A stretch of 41,669 nt of DNA from positions 1 to 41,669 of the forward strand of contig CASICJ010000040.1 in the NCBI GenBank assembly GCA_949373085.1, read 5' to 3'. The translations under genes and the position numbers were made by a program. Each line of letters opens with the position of its first letter. The stretch's first letter is position 1. A model generated the notes under the pieces. The model made no database searches. It was not told the DNA's origin and was given only the letters and a program-made list of their open reading frames with translations. This stretch comes from an uncultured Verrucomicrobiales bacterium (GTDB lineage: Bacteria > Verrucomicrobiota > Verrucomicrobiia > Verrucomicrobiales > Akkermansiaceae). Shown one piece after another: positions 1 to 7,774 of this stretch.

Positions 1-1
1 T

Positions 2-592
2 GGCGGATACCAGCAGGACTTCACAATAGACTTGGCGCTATACTCGGAATTAGAGGAGGTCCTACTGCTGCCACAAGAGAAGCGGCTACAATATTCCCTC
101 GCATGGGACTGGATTGTAGAGGCGGGAAATTCGACAGTGAATTGGTTTCAAGAAACACTCAATCCAGGTGGGCCAGGAATGCAAATGACCGAGGCTTGGG
201 CCAGTGATGGGAATATTCGAACCCGCGTCATTAATCTTGGAACGGTCGAATGGGATTTCCCTCCGTCAATCACGGTCATTCATAACAGTAGCCAGCCTTG
301 GGGAACACCGCTGAATCTCTATCTTGATAACTTGAGACTCATCAATACTGGAGGCGCGAACGTTCCAGAGGACTTGGAAATCTTCTCAATCGAACACAAT
401 GCCGACAATACGGTCACCTTATCATGGGCGTCCGTTGAGAGTGGTCGCTACGCCTTGGATTCTTCGATTGATTTGGAAGAGTGGGAGGAAATTGAGGATG
501 ATATCACTTCAGACGGAGAAACAACGACCTTCACCACCTCACCAAGTGAAGCCGTAAAGACTTACTACCGGGTGCACCAATTGATAAACTAG
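2..592 (+). CDS. C-terminal part of a secreted modular protein (5' end outside window)
   Basis: The frame is open from the first bases, so the start lies upstream of the window. About 196 residues are visible. The first part (YSLAWDWIVEAG, TVNWFQETLN, a stretch ending LYLDNLRLI) reads like a beta-sandwich carbohydrate-binding or lectin-like domain, but I do not recognise the family. The last 80 residues form the terminal module that recurs through this window: a strand with VTLSW, then a Y-x-L-x-x-S-x-D-L-x-x-W segment, and a final TYYRV a few residues before the stop. This module suggests an exported protein. No catalytic motif is visible. Repeat copy A begins 27 bp after the stop. Confidence 0.8.
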   Translation, partial: GGYQQDFTIDLALYSELEEVLLLPQEKRLQYSLAWDWIVEAGNSTVNWFQETLNPGGPGMQMTEAWASDGNIRTRVINLGTVEWDFPPSITVIHNSSQPWGTPLNLYLDNLRLINTGGANVPEDLEIFSIEHNADNTVTLSWASVESGRYALDSSIDLEEWEEIEDDITSDGETTTFTTSPSEAVKTYYRVHQLIN

Positions 593-618
593 GATTCTGC
601 GATCATCCTCGCAGGTAG

Positions 619-690
619 CCCCCTTCCCGCCTCCGCTCACCACTTAAGCGCATCTCTCATCCTTTCTGCCAAAAGCAAATTTCTAGCAGT
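619..690 (+). repeat. Dispersed intergenic repeat, copy A
   Basis: A C/T-rich left part is followed by CTGCCAAAAGCAAATTTCTAGCAG, given here as two parts, CTGCCAAAAGC and AAATTTCTAGCAG. The right half matches copies C, E, G, H and K closely; the middle is more diverged. It is on the plus strand like every other copy. The rest of the 593-811 gap holds a 7-bp tandem repeat (ACAAGCC-like, three units, 704-724) and nothing else that I can identify. Confidence 0.75.
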
Positions 691-811
691 TCCATTTACC
701 GCAACAAGCCACAAGCCACAAGCGGCAGAGCAAGGCACTGGCGAGACGCAGCAAACCAGCACGCGGATTCTAGCATCGTCAGAAGGCGCTTCGATGGCCT
801 AGGACTTAAGC

Positions 812-1062
812 GTGCTTTCCCGATTCCTCCTTCTGCCTGCTGCGATCGTTCCCTCGGCGCTCCACGCTTTCGAGATCTCCGAGTTCCACATCTCGCCCGA
901 GCGCCAGGTAGAGATGGGACTCACTGCAGATGCCGAATGCCTCGACGGTGAGTCGTGGTTTGAAAACGTCCGCGCGACGGTCGAACACTCGGAAACAGCG
1001 GTCCACGTTTTCACACGGCTTCCGGGCAAGGCTGACTCGCGCTTCTACCGCGTCGTCGGATT
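812..1062 (+). pseudogene. Remnant: signal peptide joined to a terminal module
   Basis: From a GTG start, the frame gives a plausible signal peptide (MLSRFLLLPAAIVPSALHA). About 60 residues follow that look like the window's terminal module, ending in SRFYRVV at about 1056. The Y-x-L-x-S-x-D-L segment is weak or missing. The frame stays open to 1288, but after about 1062 it is out of phase with a clear DUF1501 tail, so the long ORF is a chance fusion. I infer a gene whose middle was deleted, abutting another fragment. A small intact secreted protein is the alternative. Confidence 0.5.
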
Positions 1063-1200
1063 GGAGACGAAAACGACCTCCACGCGACCCTCCTCCATCT
1101 CCTCGGCTTCGACCATGAACAACTTACCTACCGCTTCCAAGGCCGAGACTTTCGCCTCACCGACGTCCATGGAAAAATCGGTCAGCAGATTCTGGCGTAG
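1060..1200 (+). pseudogene. Orphan C-terminus of a DUF1501 protein
   Basis: In frame 1060-1200 the translation begins [19 protein letters not shown] and continues with [17 protein letters not shown], ending just before a TAG. From family knowledge, this is the typical extreme C-terminus of DUF1501 proteins, which are sulfatase-fold proteins encoded beside cytochrome/DUF1553 genes in Planctomycetes and Verrucomicrobia. About 46 of the usual 400-plus residues remain, with no start codon or signal peptide. It is fused directly to the preceding remnant, so a deletion probably removed most of a DUF1501 gene and the end of its neighbour. Confidence 0.75.
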
Positions 1201-1224
1201 CACAAAGATCCTTGCATGGAAAAA

Positions 1225-1281
1225 CTCTGGTCCCTTCGAAGACGCCCTTAAGAGCTCGACCATGAAAAGGCTCCTAGCAGT
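1225..1281 (+). repeat. Dispersed intergenic repeat, degenerate copy
   Basis: CTCTGGTCC at the left matches copy H, and CTCCTAGCAGT at the right matches the conserved end of copies A and C. The centre (ATGAAAAGG where others have AAAAGTAAA) is diverged. Plus strand. It lies between the DUF1501 remnant and the A+T-rich oxidoreductase. 1282-1362 is A+T-rich and probably holds that gene's promoter, but I cannot place boxes with confidence. Confidence 0.45.
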
Positions 1282-1362
1282 GACTTGATGATTTCGCATA
1301 AAATTAAAAAAAATCGTTATTCATAGGAACTTTATGATTAATTGTGGCTCCGCTAATTCAAA

Positions 1363-3690
1363 ATGATCTCCGCTAAAAAAGATCCTAACAAAAATGGAAC
1401 TCAAGGTCCTGAGGAAACTTGTCTAGGTAACGAAGACACAATTCCAAAAATTGAGATAAAGAAACCAGCATCTAAAGCTGCTGGTCTGGCTGCCATCATT
1501 CAAACCATGAAATTCATGATCAGAGAGCCTGGCCTGTTGAAGGGCATAAAGGGGCTTCTCAGGATGAATCAAAAGAATGGGTTCGATTGTTCCAGCTGTG
1601 CTTGGCCTGATCCATCTGGTCATCGGTCCAAAAACGAATACTGTGAAAATGGCGCTAAGGCACTTGCTTCGGAGTCTACAAGAAAGAAGATAACCTCAGA
1701 ATTCTTTAGAAATTATAGTTTGAAAGATCTCTCCCAAAAAACTGACTATTGGCATGAATTACAAGGAAGGTTAACCGAACCAATGTTCAAAGATGTTGGT
1801 GAAACTCATTATTCTCCAATCTCATGGAGTGAATCCTATAATTTAATCTCTGCGGAATTACAAAATCTAGACAGCCCTAATGAAGCTAGTTTTTATACTT
1901 CAGGTCGAGCGTCAAACGAAGCTGCATTTGTTTATCAACTGATGGTCCGTTTATTTGGTACGAATAATTTGCCGGATTGTTCAAATATGTGCCATGAATC
2001 AAGCGGCGCAGCATTGGGTGAAACTATTGGTATTGGAAAGGGCACCGTCGACCTGCATGACTTTGAGCATGCCGACGTAATCTTTGTTGTCGGACAAAAT
2101 CCGGGTACGAATCACCCAAGAATGCTCAGTGCATTACAAGATGCTGTAAGAAGAGGCTCCACCGTAATTTCAGTTAACCCAATATTCGAAGCTGGACTCA
2201 AGGCCTTTGCACACCCTCAAGAAATACGAGGAGCTATGAACTTAGCGATGCCGATCGCAGCAGATCATGTGGCGATCAAACCTGGTGGAGATTTAGCTTT
2301 TTTTAAAGCATTAGGGAAATCCCTAATTGAAAAGAGTGAACATAATAGTGATATCTTAGATCATCAATTTATAAGCGATTATACTAAAAATTTTGAGCAT
2401 TATAAAAAATCAGTTCAATCAGCAAGTTGGGAAGAATTGATTGAAAATTCAGGTGTCCAAAAAAATCAGATCGACCGTATCGCAAATGTCGTATCGCAAT
2501 CTAGGGGAATGATTACTTGCTGGGCTATGGGTATTACTCAAACGGAGAATGCGGTAGCCACGATTCGTGAAATTGTTAATCTTCATCTTTGTAGAGGGCA
2601 GATCGGAAAAAAAGGGGCTGGCCTCTGTCCAGTAAGGGGTCATAGCAACGTTCAAGGAGATCGAACTATGGGAATTTGGGAAAAAATGCCCAAATCTTTT
2701 CATGATTCTTTGGACACTCATCTTAATTTTAAATCTCCAAGAAACCCTGGATATGATGTCGTTGAGACTATTCGCGCAATGGAAACTAAAAAGGTTCGGT
2801 TCTTCATGGCGCTAGGTGGAAATTTTTTATCAGCCTCTCCTGATACTGAGAGAACTTCAAAGGCCATAGAGAAATGCTCGATGACCGTGCAGATTTCGAC
2901 AAAGCTCAATCGTAGCCATTGCATAGTTGGTGAAAAATCTCTGATTCTACCTTGTCTAGTTAGAAGTGAGGAGGATAGGCAAGAAGACGAAAAACAGATA
3001 ATTTCGACAGAAAATTCAATGGGGATTGTTCAAAGCTCCCTAGGAATTTTCAAACCAATATCCAGTAACCTGAAAAGTGAAATCGAAATTTTATGTAAAA
3101 TCGCGATAAAGTTATTTCCCGAGAGAAGTGACACTTTCGAGGGATTTTTTAAAAACCATGATCAAATCAGGGATATGATCGAAAAAGTCATACCTGGTTT
3201 TGAGTCATATAATTTGAGAGTCAGAAAAAGAGGTGGCTTTAGTTTACCCAATGGTCCCAAAAAAAGGAAATTTAAAACAAAAAGTGGCAAGGCGCTTTTC
3301 ACCTCAAATGAAATACTTAAAAATAACTATGCCGATGATATTTTAATTTTACAGACTCTTCGTAGTCATGACCAATTTAATACCACAGTCTATGGTTTAG
3401 AGGATCGTTACAGGGGGATATATAACGATAGGAATGTGATAATGATGAACGAAGATGATATGACATCACGGTCTATTAAACCTCTAATGGAAGTCGATGT
3501 TGTCAGTCTTTTTAAAGGTAAAGAGAGACACTTGAGAAATCTCAAAGCTGTACCATATAAAATGCCTCGTGGGGCTTGCGCTGCATACTTTCCAGAAGCA
3601 AATGTCCTAGTACCTCTAGATAAAACAGCGAAGGTCAGCAATACGCCTACATCAAAAGATGTTCCAGTGAAAATCTCTCAATCAAAATAG
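1363..3690 (+). CDS. Molybdopterin oxidoreductase, FdhF/YdeP-type alpha subunit
   Basis: 775 residues, close to the roughly 760 of E. coli YdeP-type proteins. Near the N-terminus C76-SS-C79-AWPDP, then YCENGAKA (C94), match this family's reduced Fe-S motif. Residues 204-215 (DCSNMCHESSGA) hold C210 at the place where formate dehydrogenases use Cys or Sec as Mo ligand. VVGQNPGTNHPRM and GRGQIGKKGAGLCPVRGHSN-like segments follow, and the molybdopterin-dinucleotide domain starts near TLRSHDQFNTTVYG. No Tat signal is seen, so it is probably cytoplasmic. The reaction is uncertain; family members are annotated as formate dehydrogenase-like or acid-resistance proteins. No fdhD, electron-transfer subunit or cofactor gene lies nearby. 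The gene is far richer in A+T (roughly 40% GC by eye) than its neighbours, which suggests acquisition by transfer. No strong ribosome binding site precedes the ATG. Confidence 0.88.
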   Translation: MISAKKDPNKNGTQGPEETCLGNEDTIPKIEIKKPASKAAGLAAIIQTMKFMIREPGLLKGIKGLLRMNQKNGFDCSSCAWPDPSGHRSKNEYCENGAKALASESTRKKITSEFFRNYSLKDLSQKTDYWHELQGRLTEPMFKDVGETHYSPISWSESYNLISAELQNLDSPNEASFYTSGRASNEAAFVYQLMVRLFGTNNLPDCSNMCHESSGAALGETIGIGKGTVDLHDFEHADVIFVVGQNPGTNHPRMLSALQDAVRRGSTVISVNPIFEAGLKAFAHPQEIRGAMNLAMPIAADHVAIKPGGDLAFFKALGKSLIEKSEHNSDILDHQFISDYTKNFEHYKKSVQSASWEELIENSGVQKNQIDRIANVVSQSRGMITCWAMGITQTENAVATIREIVNLHLCRGQIGKKGAGLCPVRGHSNVQGDRTMGIWEKMPKSFHDSLDTHLNFKSPRNPGYDVVETIRAMETKKVRFFMALGGNFLSASPDTERTSKAIEKCSMTVQISTKLNRSHCIVGEKSLILPCLVRSEEDRQEDEKQIISTENSMGIVQSSLGIFKPISSNLKSEIEILCKIAIKLFPERSDTFEGFFKNHDQIRDMIEKVIPGFESYNLRVRKRGGFSLPNGPKKRKFKTKSGKALFTSNEILKNNYADDILILQTLRSHDQFNTTVYGLEDRYRGIYNDRNVIMMNEDDMTSRSIKPLMEVDVVSLFKGKERHLRNLKAVPYKMPRGACAAYFPEANVLVPLDKTAKVSNTPTSKDVPVKISQSK

Positions 3691-3744
3691 GTAGAGATTC
3701 AAATTGATTTTTTGTTTGAACAGAAATCCCCTCAAATACCTCAT

Positions 3745-3817
3745 TCCCTTTCTCCCCCCTCCGTTCGAGTCCAAGGCGACATCAAGCTCCTCACCTCAAG
3801 AGCAAATTCCTAGCAAC
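3745..3817 (+). repeat. Dispersed intergenic repeat, copy B
   Basis: CCCTTTCTCCCCCC at the left, then CCGTTCGAGTCCAAGGCGAC, and AGCAAATTCCTAGCAAC at the right. It shares the CAAGGCGACATCAAG-type centre with copy C rather than the TAAATACGACTTC centre of E and G, so sub-families exist. It lies between the oxidoreductase stop and the broken sulfatase. A short TTCAAA/TTTGAA hairpin with a T-rich loop (3698-3720) may end the upstream transcript. Confidence 0.75.
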
Positions 3818-3894
3818 TTGGAGGAGTAAGAGCAAGTTTCAGGATGGCTTCAAAGTTGATTGCCTATGAGTTGGAATTCAAGTGGAATAAAATC

Positions 3895-5304
3895 ATGATT
3901 AGATGGATGTTATTCGTTGGCCTTGCCTTCTCAACGGCTTCTTGGCCGTCGTTCGGCAAGCCCAACGTGTTGTTCATCGCGGTTGACGACTTGCGCGACT
4001 GGGTCGGGCACTTGGGTGGCCACCCGAATGCGACGACTCCCCACATCGACCGGCTGGCAAAGCGTGGGGTTTCCTTTAGCCACGCGCCTATTGCTCGGCC
4101 CCGCTCTGCAATCCCTCCCGCATCAGCCTGCTGACCGGCGATCGCCCCGTACCAAGTCCGGGCGTTTACGGAAATGGGGAGAAACTGCGGCAGTAAGCTG
4201 CCCGGATGCCGTCACCCTGATGCAGCACTTTCAAGGAATCCGGCTACATCGGTAAAGGGTGCCGGGAAGATTTTCCATGGAACTTCCGCCTATGACAAGG
4301 ACTCCTGGGATGCTTATTTCAAAGCTTCAGGCTCCAACCAAGCGACCGTCGTCAAACGCGATAGCAGTTTGCCAAAGTCCGCCTGGGCGCCTTGGGGCCC
4401 TCTTGCGTGCGAGTGACGATGAGATGTTGGACGGCATAAGACGGCCAAATGGATCATTACCGAGCTGAAGAAGCCTCAGGAGAAGCCCTTCTTTCTCGCA
4501 TACGGACTGACCAAGCCGCATCTGACCTGGAGCGTCCCTCAGAAATATTTCGACCTGCATCCCCTCGCAGGCATTGAACTGCCTCCCGTAAAGGAAGGCG
4601 ATTTGGATGACCTTCCGGCTTTTGGTAGGAAACTGGCACGGGAAGTTTACGATCCTTCCGGTGAGAGAAACTTTGCCGTCAAGCCGGATGGGGATCATGC
4701 AAACGTGACTGTGCACAACCAATGGCGCAAAGCGGTCCAGGCCTACCTTGCTACGATCAGCTTTGCCGATGCCCAGATAGGCCGGGTGCTCGACGCACTG
4801 GATCGCAGCGGGCATGCCGACAATACCATTATCGTTTTATGGGGAGATCACGGTTGGCATTTGGGCGAGAAGGAGCATTGGCGTAAGCATGCCTTGTGGG
4901 ACGTCTCCACACGGACGCCCCTTATCTTTTCAGCGCCACAGGGCGTGGCGAAAGATAAACTCTGCCAGCGTCCGGTCAGTTTGATCGATATTTACCCTAC
5001 GCTCATCGACCTTTGCGGTCTGCCAAAGCGGAGAGGCTTGGACGGTCAAAGTCTCAAGTCTCTTTTGGAGAATCCAGAAAGGAAATGGGATCGACCGGTA
5101 GTAATCACCTACGGATTGAACAATCATGCCGTCCAAACCGAACGCTGGCGCTACATCCGGTATCGCGACGGAGGTCAGGAACTCTATGATCACGAACGCG
5201 ATCCGAATGAATGGACGAACCTCGCCTCCATCCCCAACTACTCGCCGCAAAAAACTAAGCTTGCCAAATGGTTGCCATCAACAAATGGCGAACTCAAAAA
5301 GTAG
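3895..5304 (+). pseudogene. Sulfatase (iduronate-2-sulfatase-like), frame broken seven times
   Basis: Signal peptide, then [14 protein letters not shown] with the two metal-binding Asp. A formylglycine-type motif [11 protein letters not shown] follows, with its Cys codon at 4107-4109. GKIFHG, KPHLTW and VLWGDHGWHLGEKEHWRKH complete the catalytic domain, and the C-terminus is DPNEWTNLA. The reading frame must be changed at about 4086, 4190, 4204, 4232, 4257, 4414 and 4436. Each change is explained by an insertion of one or two bases, and removing them restores an unbroken sulfatase of about 465 residues. The sequences before 4085 and after 4438 are clean. Such enzymes hydrolyse sulfate esters of glycans in the periplasm or outside. 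This is either a recently damaged gene or a poorly read stretch. Confidence 0.85.
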
Positions 5305-5314
5305 AGAAGATGCA

Positions 5315-5392
5315 CCCCCCCCTTTCTCCCCTCTCCATTCCAGTCCTAAGGCGACATCAAGGCCCTCCCACCAAAAGTAAATTCCTAGCAGT
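5315..5392 (+). repeat. Dispersed intergenic repeat, copy C
   Basis: A well conserved copy: C-run and CCTTTCTCCCC at the left, AGTCCTAAGGCGACATCAAG in the middle, GGCCCTCCCACC, then AAAAGTAAATTCCTAGCAGT at the right. It sits between the convergent 3' ends of the broken sulfatase and smtB, so it is not tied to a promoter. Confidence 0.85.
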
Positions 5393-5433
5393 CAGTTGGT
5401 CGCTTCCAGAGCTTTGTGCACTGGCGGGATGAG

Positions 5434-5790
5434 CTACTCTTGAAGATGTTCCCTCACGGTCCGATAGAGGAAAAGGACCTGGTCGTCATGCAGTCGATAA
5501 AACACCTGCCGCCCGCTCTTGCGGTAGCGCACGAGTCGGGAGTTTCGCAAGGCCCGCAGTTGATGGGATACCGCTGATTCCGATATCGAGAGACCCTCTG
5601 CGAGATCACACACGCAGCTTTCCGAGACGGAGAGTAGCGAAATCAGCCGAAGCCGGGTGGGGTCAGCAAGGATTCCGAAAAATTCAGCCATATCCTGCGA
5701 TTCTTCGATTTCCAGAGGCGGCACGGCATTCAACGAGGGTTGGTGCGACTCCGAGCAGATTGGGGCTTCGTCCCCCGTTTTATTGGCCAT
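5434..5790 (-). CDS. smtB: SmtB/ArsR-family metal-sensing repressor
   Basis: 118 residues, the usual ArsR/SmtB length. ADPTRLRLISLL and the recognition helix ISESAVSHQLRALRNSRLV, followed by RKSGRQVFYRL, give the winged helix-turn-helix. The metal site of helix 3 is well supported: C12 and H16 in the N-terminal arm and C59-V-C61 in the SCVCDLA motif, as in CadC-like sensors. The C-terminal alpha5 site of SmtB (D-x-H...H-x-x-E) appears as DDQ...REHLQE, with Gln in place of the first His. I therefore expect sensing mainly through the alpha3N thiolates, but this is inference. It is divergent from the metallothionein gene, and an inverted repeat lies between the two, the standard smt arrangement in which metal binding releases the repressor. 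Confidence 0.93.
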   Translation of the reverse strand: MANKTGDEAPICSESHQPSLNAVPPLEIEESQDMAEFFGILADPTRLRLISLLSVSESCVCDLAEGLSISESAVSHQLRALRNSRLVRYRKSGRQVFYRLHDDQVLFLYRTVREHLQE

Positions 5791-5800
5791 TGTTTTATCA

Positions 5801-5818
5801 TTTCACAAATCTGTGAAA
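5801..5818. promoter_or_regulatory. Palindrome upstream of smtB
   Basis: TTTCACA-AATC-TGTGAAA is a perfect 7-bp inverted repeat starting 10 bp before the smtB start codon. Its sequence differs from the TGA-N8-TCA operator further upstream, so it may bind another protein or fold in the smtB leader. No function can be assigned from sequence alone. Confidence 0.4.
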
Positions 5819-5824
5819 AAACAA

Positions 5825-5856
5825 TTGACCAATATATGAGTCTATGTTCATATATT
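5825..5856 (+). promoter_or_regulatory. smtA promoter with overlapping SmtB operator
   Basis: AATATATGA (5831-5839) and TCATATATT (5848-5856) form a perfect 9-bp inverted repeat with an 8-bp spacer. The core TGA-N8-TCA is that of known SmtB/ArsR-family operators. A likely -35 TTGACC (5825-5830) and -10 TCATAT (5848-5853), 17 bp apart, enclose it, so bound repressor would block RNA polymerase at smtA. It probably also autoregulates smtB. The smtA start codon begins 6 bp after the repeat, so the transcript leader would be very short or leaderless. Confidence 0.8.
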
Positions 5857-5862
5857 AGCGTT

Positions 5863-6030
5863 ATGCCGAACCCAACGACAACTCCATGTTCTTGCCCTGA
5901 TTGCAAATGCGCCGTTTCTGACGCAAACCGTGTCTCCAAAGACGGTCAAACTTTCTGCAGTGAAGTCTGCGCCGACGGCCATGCCTCTGACGAAGGGTGC
6001 TGTGATGGCGCCTGCAACTGTTGCGGGTAG
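5863..6030 (+). CDS. smtA: Bacterial metallothionein, SmtA-like
   Basis: 55 residues with 11 Cys and one His. C9, C11, C14, C16, C32, C36 and H40 stand at the same positions as in Synechococcus SmtA, including the hallmark YCSEACADGH-like segment (here FCSEVCADGH). The second His of the SmtA cluster (H49) is replaced, while C46, C47, C51, C53 and C54 crowd the tail, so the cluster may be more thiolate-rich. The protein should bind Zn, Cd or Cu in the cytoplasm. The ATG at 5863 is chosen because homology begins there; the frame is open further upstream but would run through the operator. It is a partner of the divergent smtB. Confidence 0.95.
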   Translation: MPNPTTTPCSCPDCKCAVSDANRVSKDGQTFCSEVCADGHASDEGCCDGACNCCG

Positions 6031-6047
6031 GCTGATCGCCCTACCCG
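6024..6047 (+). terminator. Hairpin spanning the smtA stop codon
   Basis: CGGGTAGG and CCTACCCG form a perfect 8-bp stem with an 8-nt loop; the left arm contains the TAG stop. A second small hairpin (CAGCC-AATC-GGCTG, 6053-6066) follows. There is no long T-run, so intrinsic termination is uncertain and mRNA 3'-end stabilisation is an alternative. 6067-6223 shows nothing else that I recognise. Confidence 0.45.
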
Positions 6048-6223
6048 GTCCACAGCCAATCGGCTGTTCTCGCAGGCAATTGGCGCACGCTTCCATTCGT
6101 TGGGGGCGTTCACCGTTTTCTCTAGTTCCGAACGCTTAATTATCCGGTCTACCGCCGGCCGGGCCCCACTCATATTTCGTGATACAAGTCCCACTTCTAG
6201 CTCAGCTAGCGGCCTCCATCACC

Positions 6224-6270
6224 ACCCCCCTTTTCCCTCTCCACTCCCATCAACGACGCCCTGAAGCGCT
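6224..6270 (+). repeat. Dispersed intergenic repeat, left part only
   Basis: CACCCCCCTTTTCCCTCTCC and ATCAACGACGCCCTGAAGCGC resemble the left and middle of copy C, but the conserved AAAAGTAAATTCCTAGCA end is missing. It abuts the 3' end of the sulfatase on the minus strand. Plus strand. Confidence 0.4.
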
Positions 6271-6275
6271 CTGAC

Positions 6276-7745
6276 TTATTGAGTTTGCATGAAGAGTTTG
6301 TAGTCGAGAGCCTCCTTCTTGGATGTTCCGGATTCCCGGATCATAGAAAAGAGTTTTTGTGCTATAGCAGGATCCTCCAAGGGATCCCCTGTCCTTTTCT
6401 GCCACGACGTTAGTTCGGCTTTCAGCCGACCAAGTGTCTCGGCATGCGCAAGATCTTCAGCCAGATTCTTGAATTCAAAAGGATCCATTTGCAGGTCATA
6501 CAACTCATACTTGGGCGGCTTTTTCATTATTTTATAGGCCACTTGAACCTGTTTTGAAGCGGCCTCTAATAATTCGGCCTCCGGTGCCTTGAAGAATTTC
6601 CTACCCATAGTGAAGGCATAGCCGGGATTCATCTCTCCTGCGAGTGGGTTATAGATTAGCTTGTATCGTGCACCACGCACCGTTCGCTGAGGCCAGGGAT
6701 TATGATTGGAGTGAACATGAAACTCGGTGAACAGATAATTTCGCCATTTAGGACTCCCGCCATAGGCGATGGTCTTAAGGGACTGGCCGGGTAGTGACTT
6801 GGGTATCGCAACCCCGGCGATTTCGCAAAAGGTTGGGAAAAGATCGAGCGTGGTGACCAGTTCCTTTTTTTTCTGCCCACTCTTTGCGCCGGGCCAGCGA
6901 ATAATCATGGGAATCTTTACCCCGCCCTCATAAGAAGTTCGTTTGCCCCGCAGAAGATCAGCCCCATGATCACCGATATAAACCACCACGGTATCCTTGG
7001 ACTTGCCGGAAGCCTCCAGGACCTCAAGCAGATCACCGATATATGAATCCAGGCGCATCATGCAGTTGTAGTAGTCAGCGGTCTGCTGGCGCAGCTCAGG
7101 ATGATTGATCCCCATGTAGGGGATAGCATCGACATCCTTGCCAGTCAGCGGCTTGGCTGGAAGCTTATCAACTGTCTTTATAAAAGGGCGATGGGCATCA
7201 GGATAATTCACCTGTAGATAAAAAGGTTGGTCGCTTTGCTTGATAAAATTTGCTGCATTTTCCACGTAAGCGGCCATATCCTTACGGCTAAAATTGGCAC
7301 TGGGGATGGCATTGAAATCAAAAGGGAAGGCGCTCTTGGGATTAATGTGTAGTTTACCGATGATACCGGTGCGGTAACCCGCTCTACCAAGGGTCTTCAC
7401 CACGTTTTTGATTTTGCCGGAGTACATTGCGTAATTCCAGGTGGCCAAGCCGATCTGCCCGTTTTGATGTGGATAGAGACCGGTTAGAAAGGCCGCCCTC
7501 GATTGCGAACAGCCCGCCTGAGGAACATAGGCATTGCGAAATAGCGTGCCCTGGGTTGCCAGTTTGTCTAGGTGAGGTGTTCTGACCGGCGCACCATAAC
7601 ACCCAATCTCAGGCCCGTTATCTTCTGAAACAATGAACAGAATGTTGGGAGGACGGGGTGGATCCGACGCCTGCCCCCATAATGAGGCGCCCATTATAAA
7701 AAACAAAAGTAGGGCGACGGGAGATACTGTTCTGGTGAGGCTCAT
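6276..7745 (-). CDS. Secreted sulfatase, family S1 (heparan N-sulfatase-like)
   Basis: 489 residues from the ATG at 7745; a GTG nine bases upstream is possible and gives 492. A signal peptide is followed by PNILFIVSEDNGPEIGCYG (metal site). The formylglycine motif AGC-SQSRAAFLTG has the Cys at residue 79 (82 from the GTG), and Gln stands where Pro is more usual. GKLHINP, YIGDHGADLLRGKRTSYEGG and a C-terminal YDLQMDPFEFKNLA complete the fold. By similarity it belongs near N-sulfoglucosamine sulfohydrolases, so it could remove N- or O-sulfate from glycosaminoglycan-like or algal glycans; the substrate is not readable from sequence. It lies 29 bp downstream of the glutathione peroxidase gene on the same strand and is probably cotranscribed with it. 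The maturase (anSME or FGE) is not in the window. Confidence 0.9.
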   Translation of the reverse strand: MSLTRTVSPVALLLFFIMGASLWGQASDPPRPPNILFIVSEDNGPEIGCYGAPVRTPHLDKLATQGTLFRNAYVPQAGCSQSRAAFLTGLYPHQNGQIGLATWNYAMYSGKIKNVVKTLGRAGYRTGIIGKLHINPKSAFPFDFNAIPSANFSRKDMAAYVENAANFIKQSDQPFYLQVNYPDAHRPFIKTVDKLPAKPLTGKDVDAIPYMGINHPELRQQTADYYNCMMRLDSYIGDLLEVLEASGKSKDTVVVYIGDHGADLLRGKRTSYEGGVKIPMIIRWPGAKSGQKKKELVTTLDLFPTFCEIAGVAIPKSLPGQSLKTIAYGGSPKWRNYLFTEFHVHSNHNPWPQRTVRGARYKLIYNPLAGEMNPGYAFTMGRKFFKAPEAELLEAASKQVQVAYKIMKKPPKYELYDLQMDPFEFKNLAEDLAHAETLGRLKAELTSWQKRTGDPLEDPAIAQKLFSMIRESGTSKKEALDYKLFMQTQ

Positions 7746-7774
7746 CCTTGCCACTTATATACAGTCTCAGTAAG

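Noticed and set aside
1990..1992. Selenocysteine in the FdhF-like protein
   Set aside because: The Mo-ligand position is an ordinary TGC Cys codon (C210); no in-frame UGA is present in the gene.
4414..4416. TGA in the sulfatase as a further selenocysteine codon
   Set aside because: It appears only because of a one-base insertion; in the restored frame the sequence reads through as CEDDEM without a UGA.
4085..4440. Programmed frameshifting in the sulfatase gene
   Set aside because: Seven separate shifts at sites without a common slippery motif cannot be programmed; error or decay is simpler.
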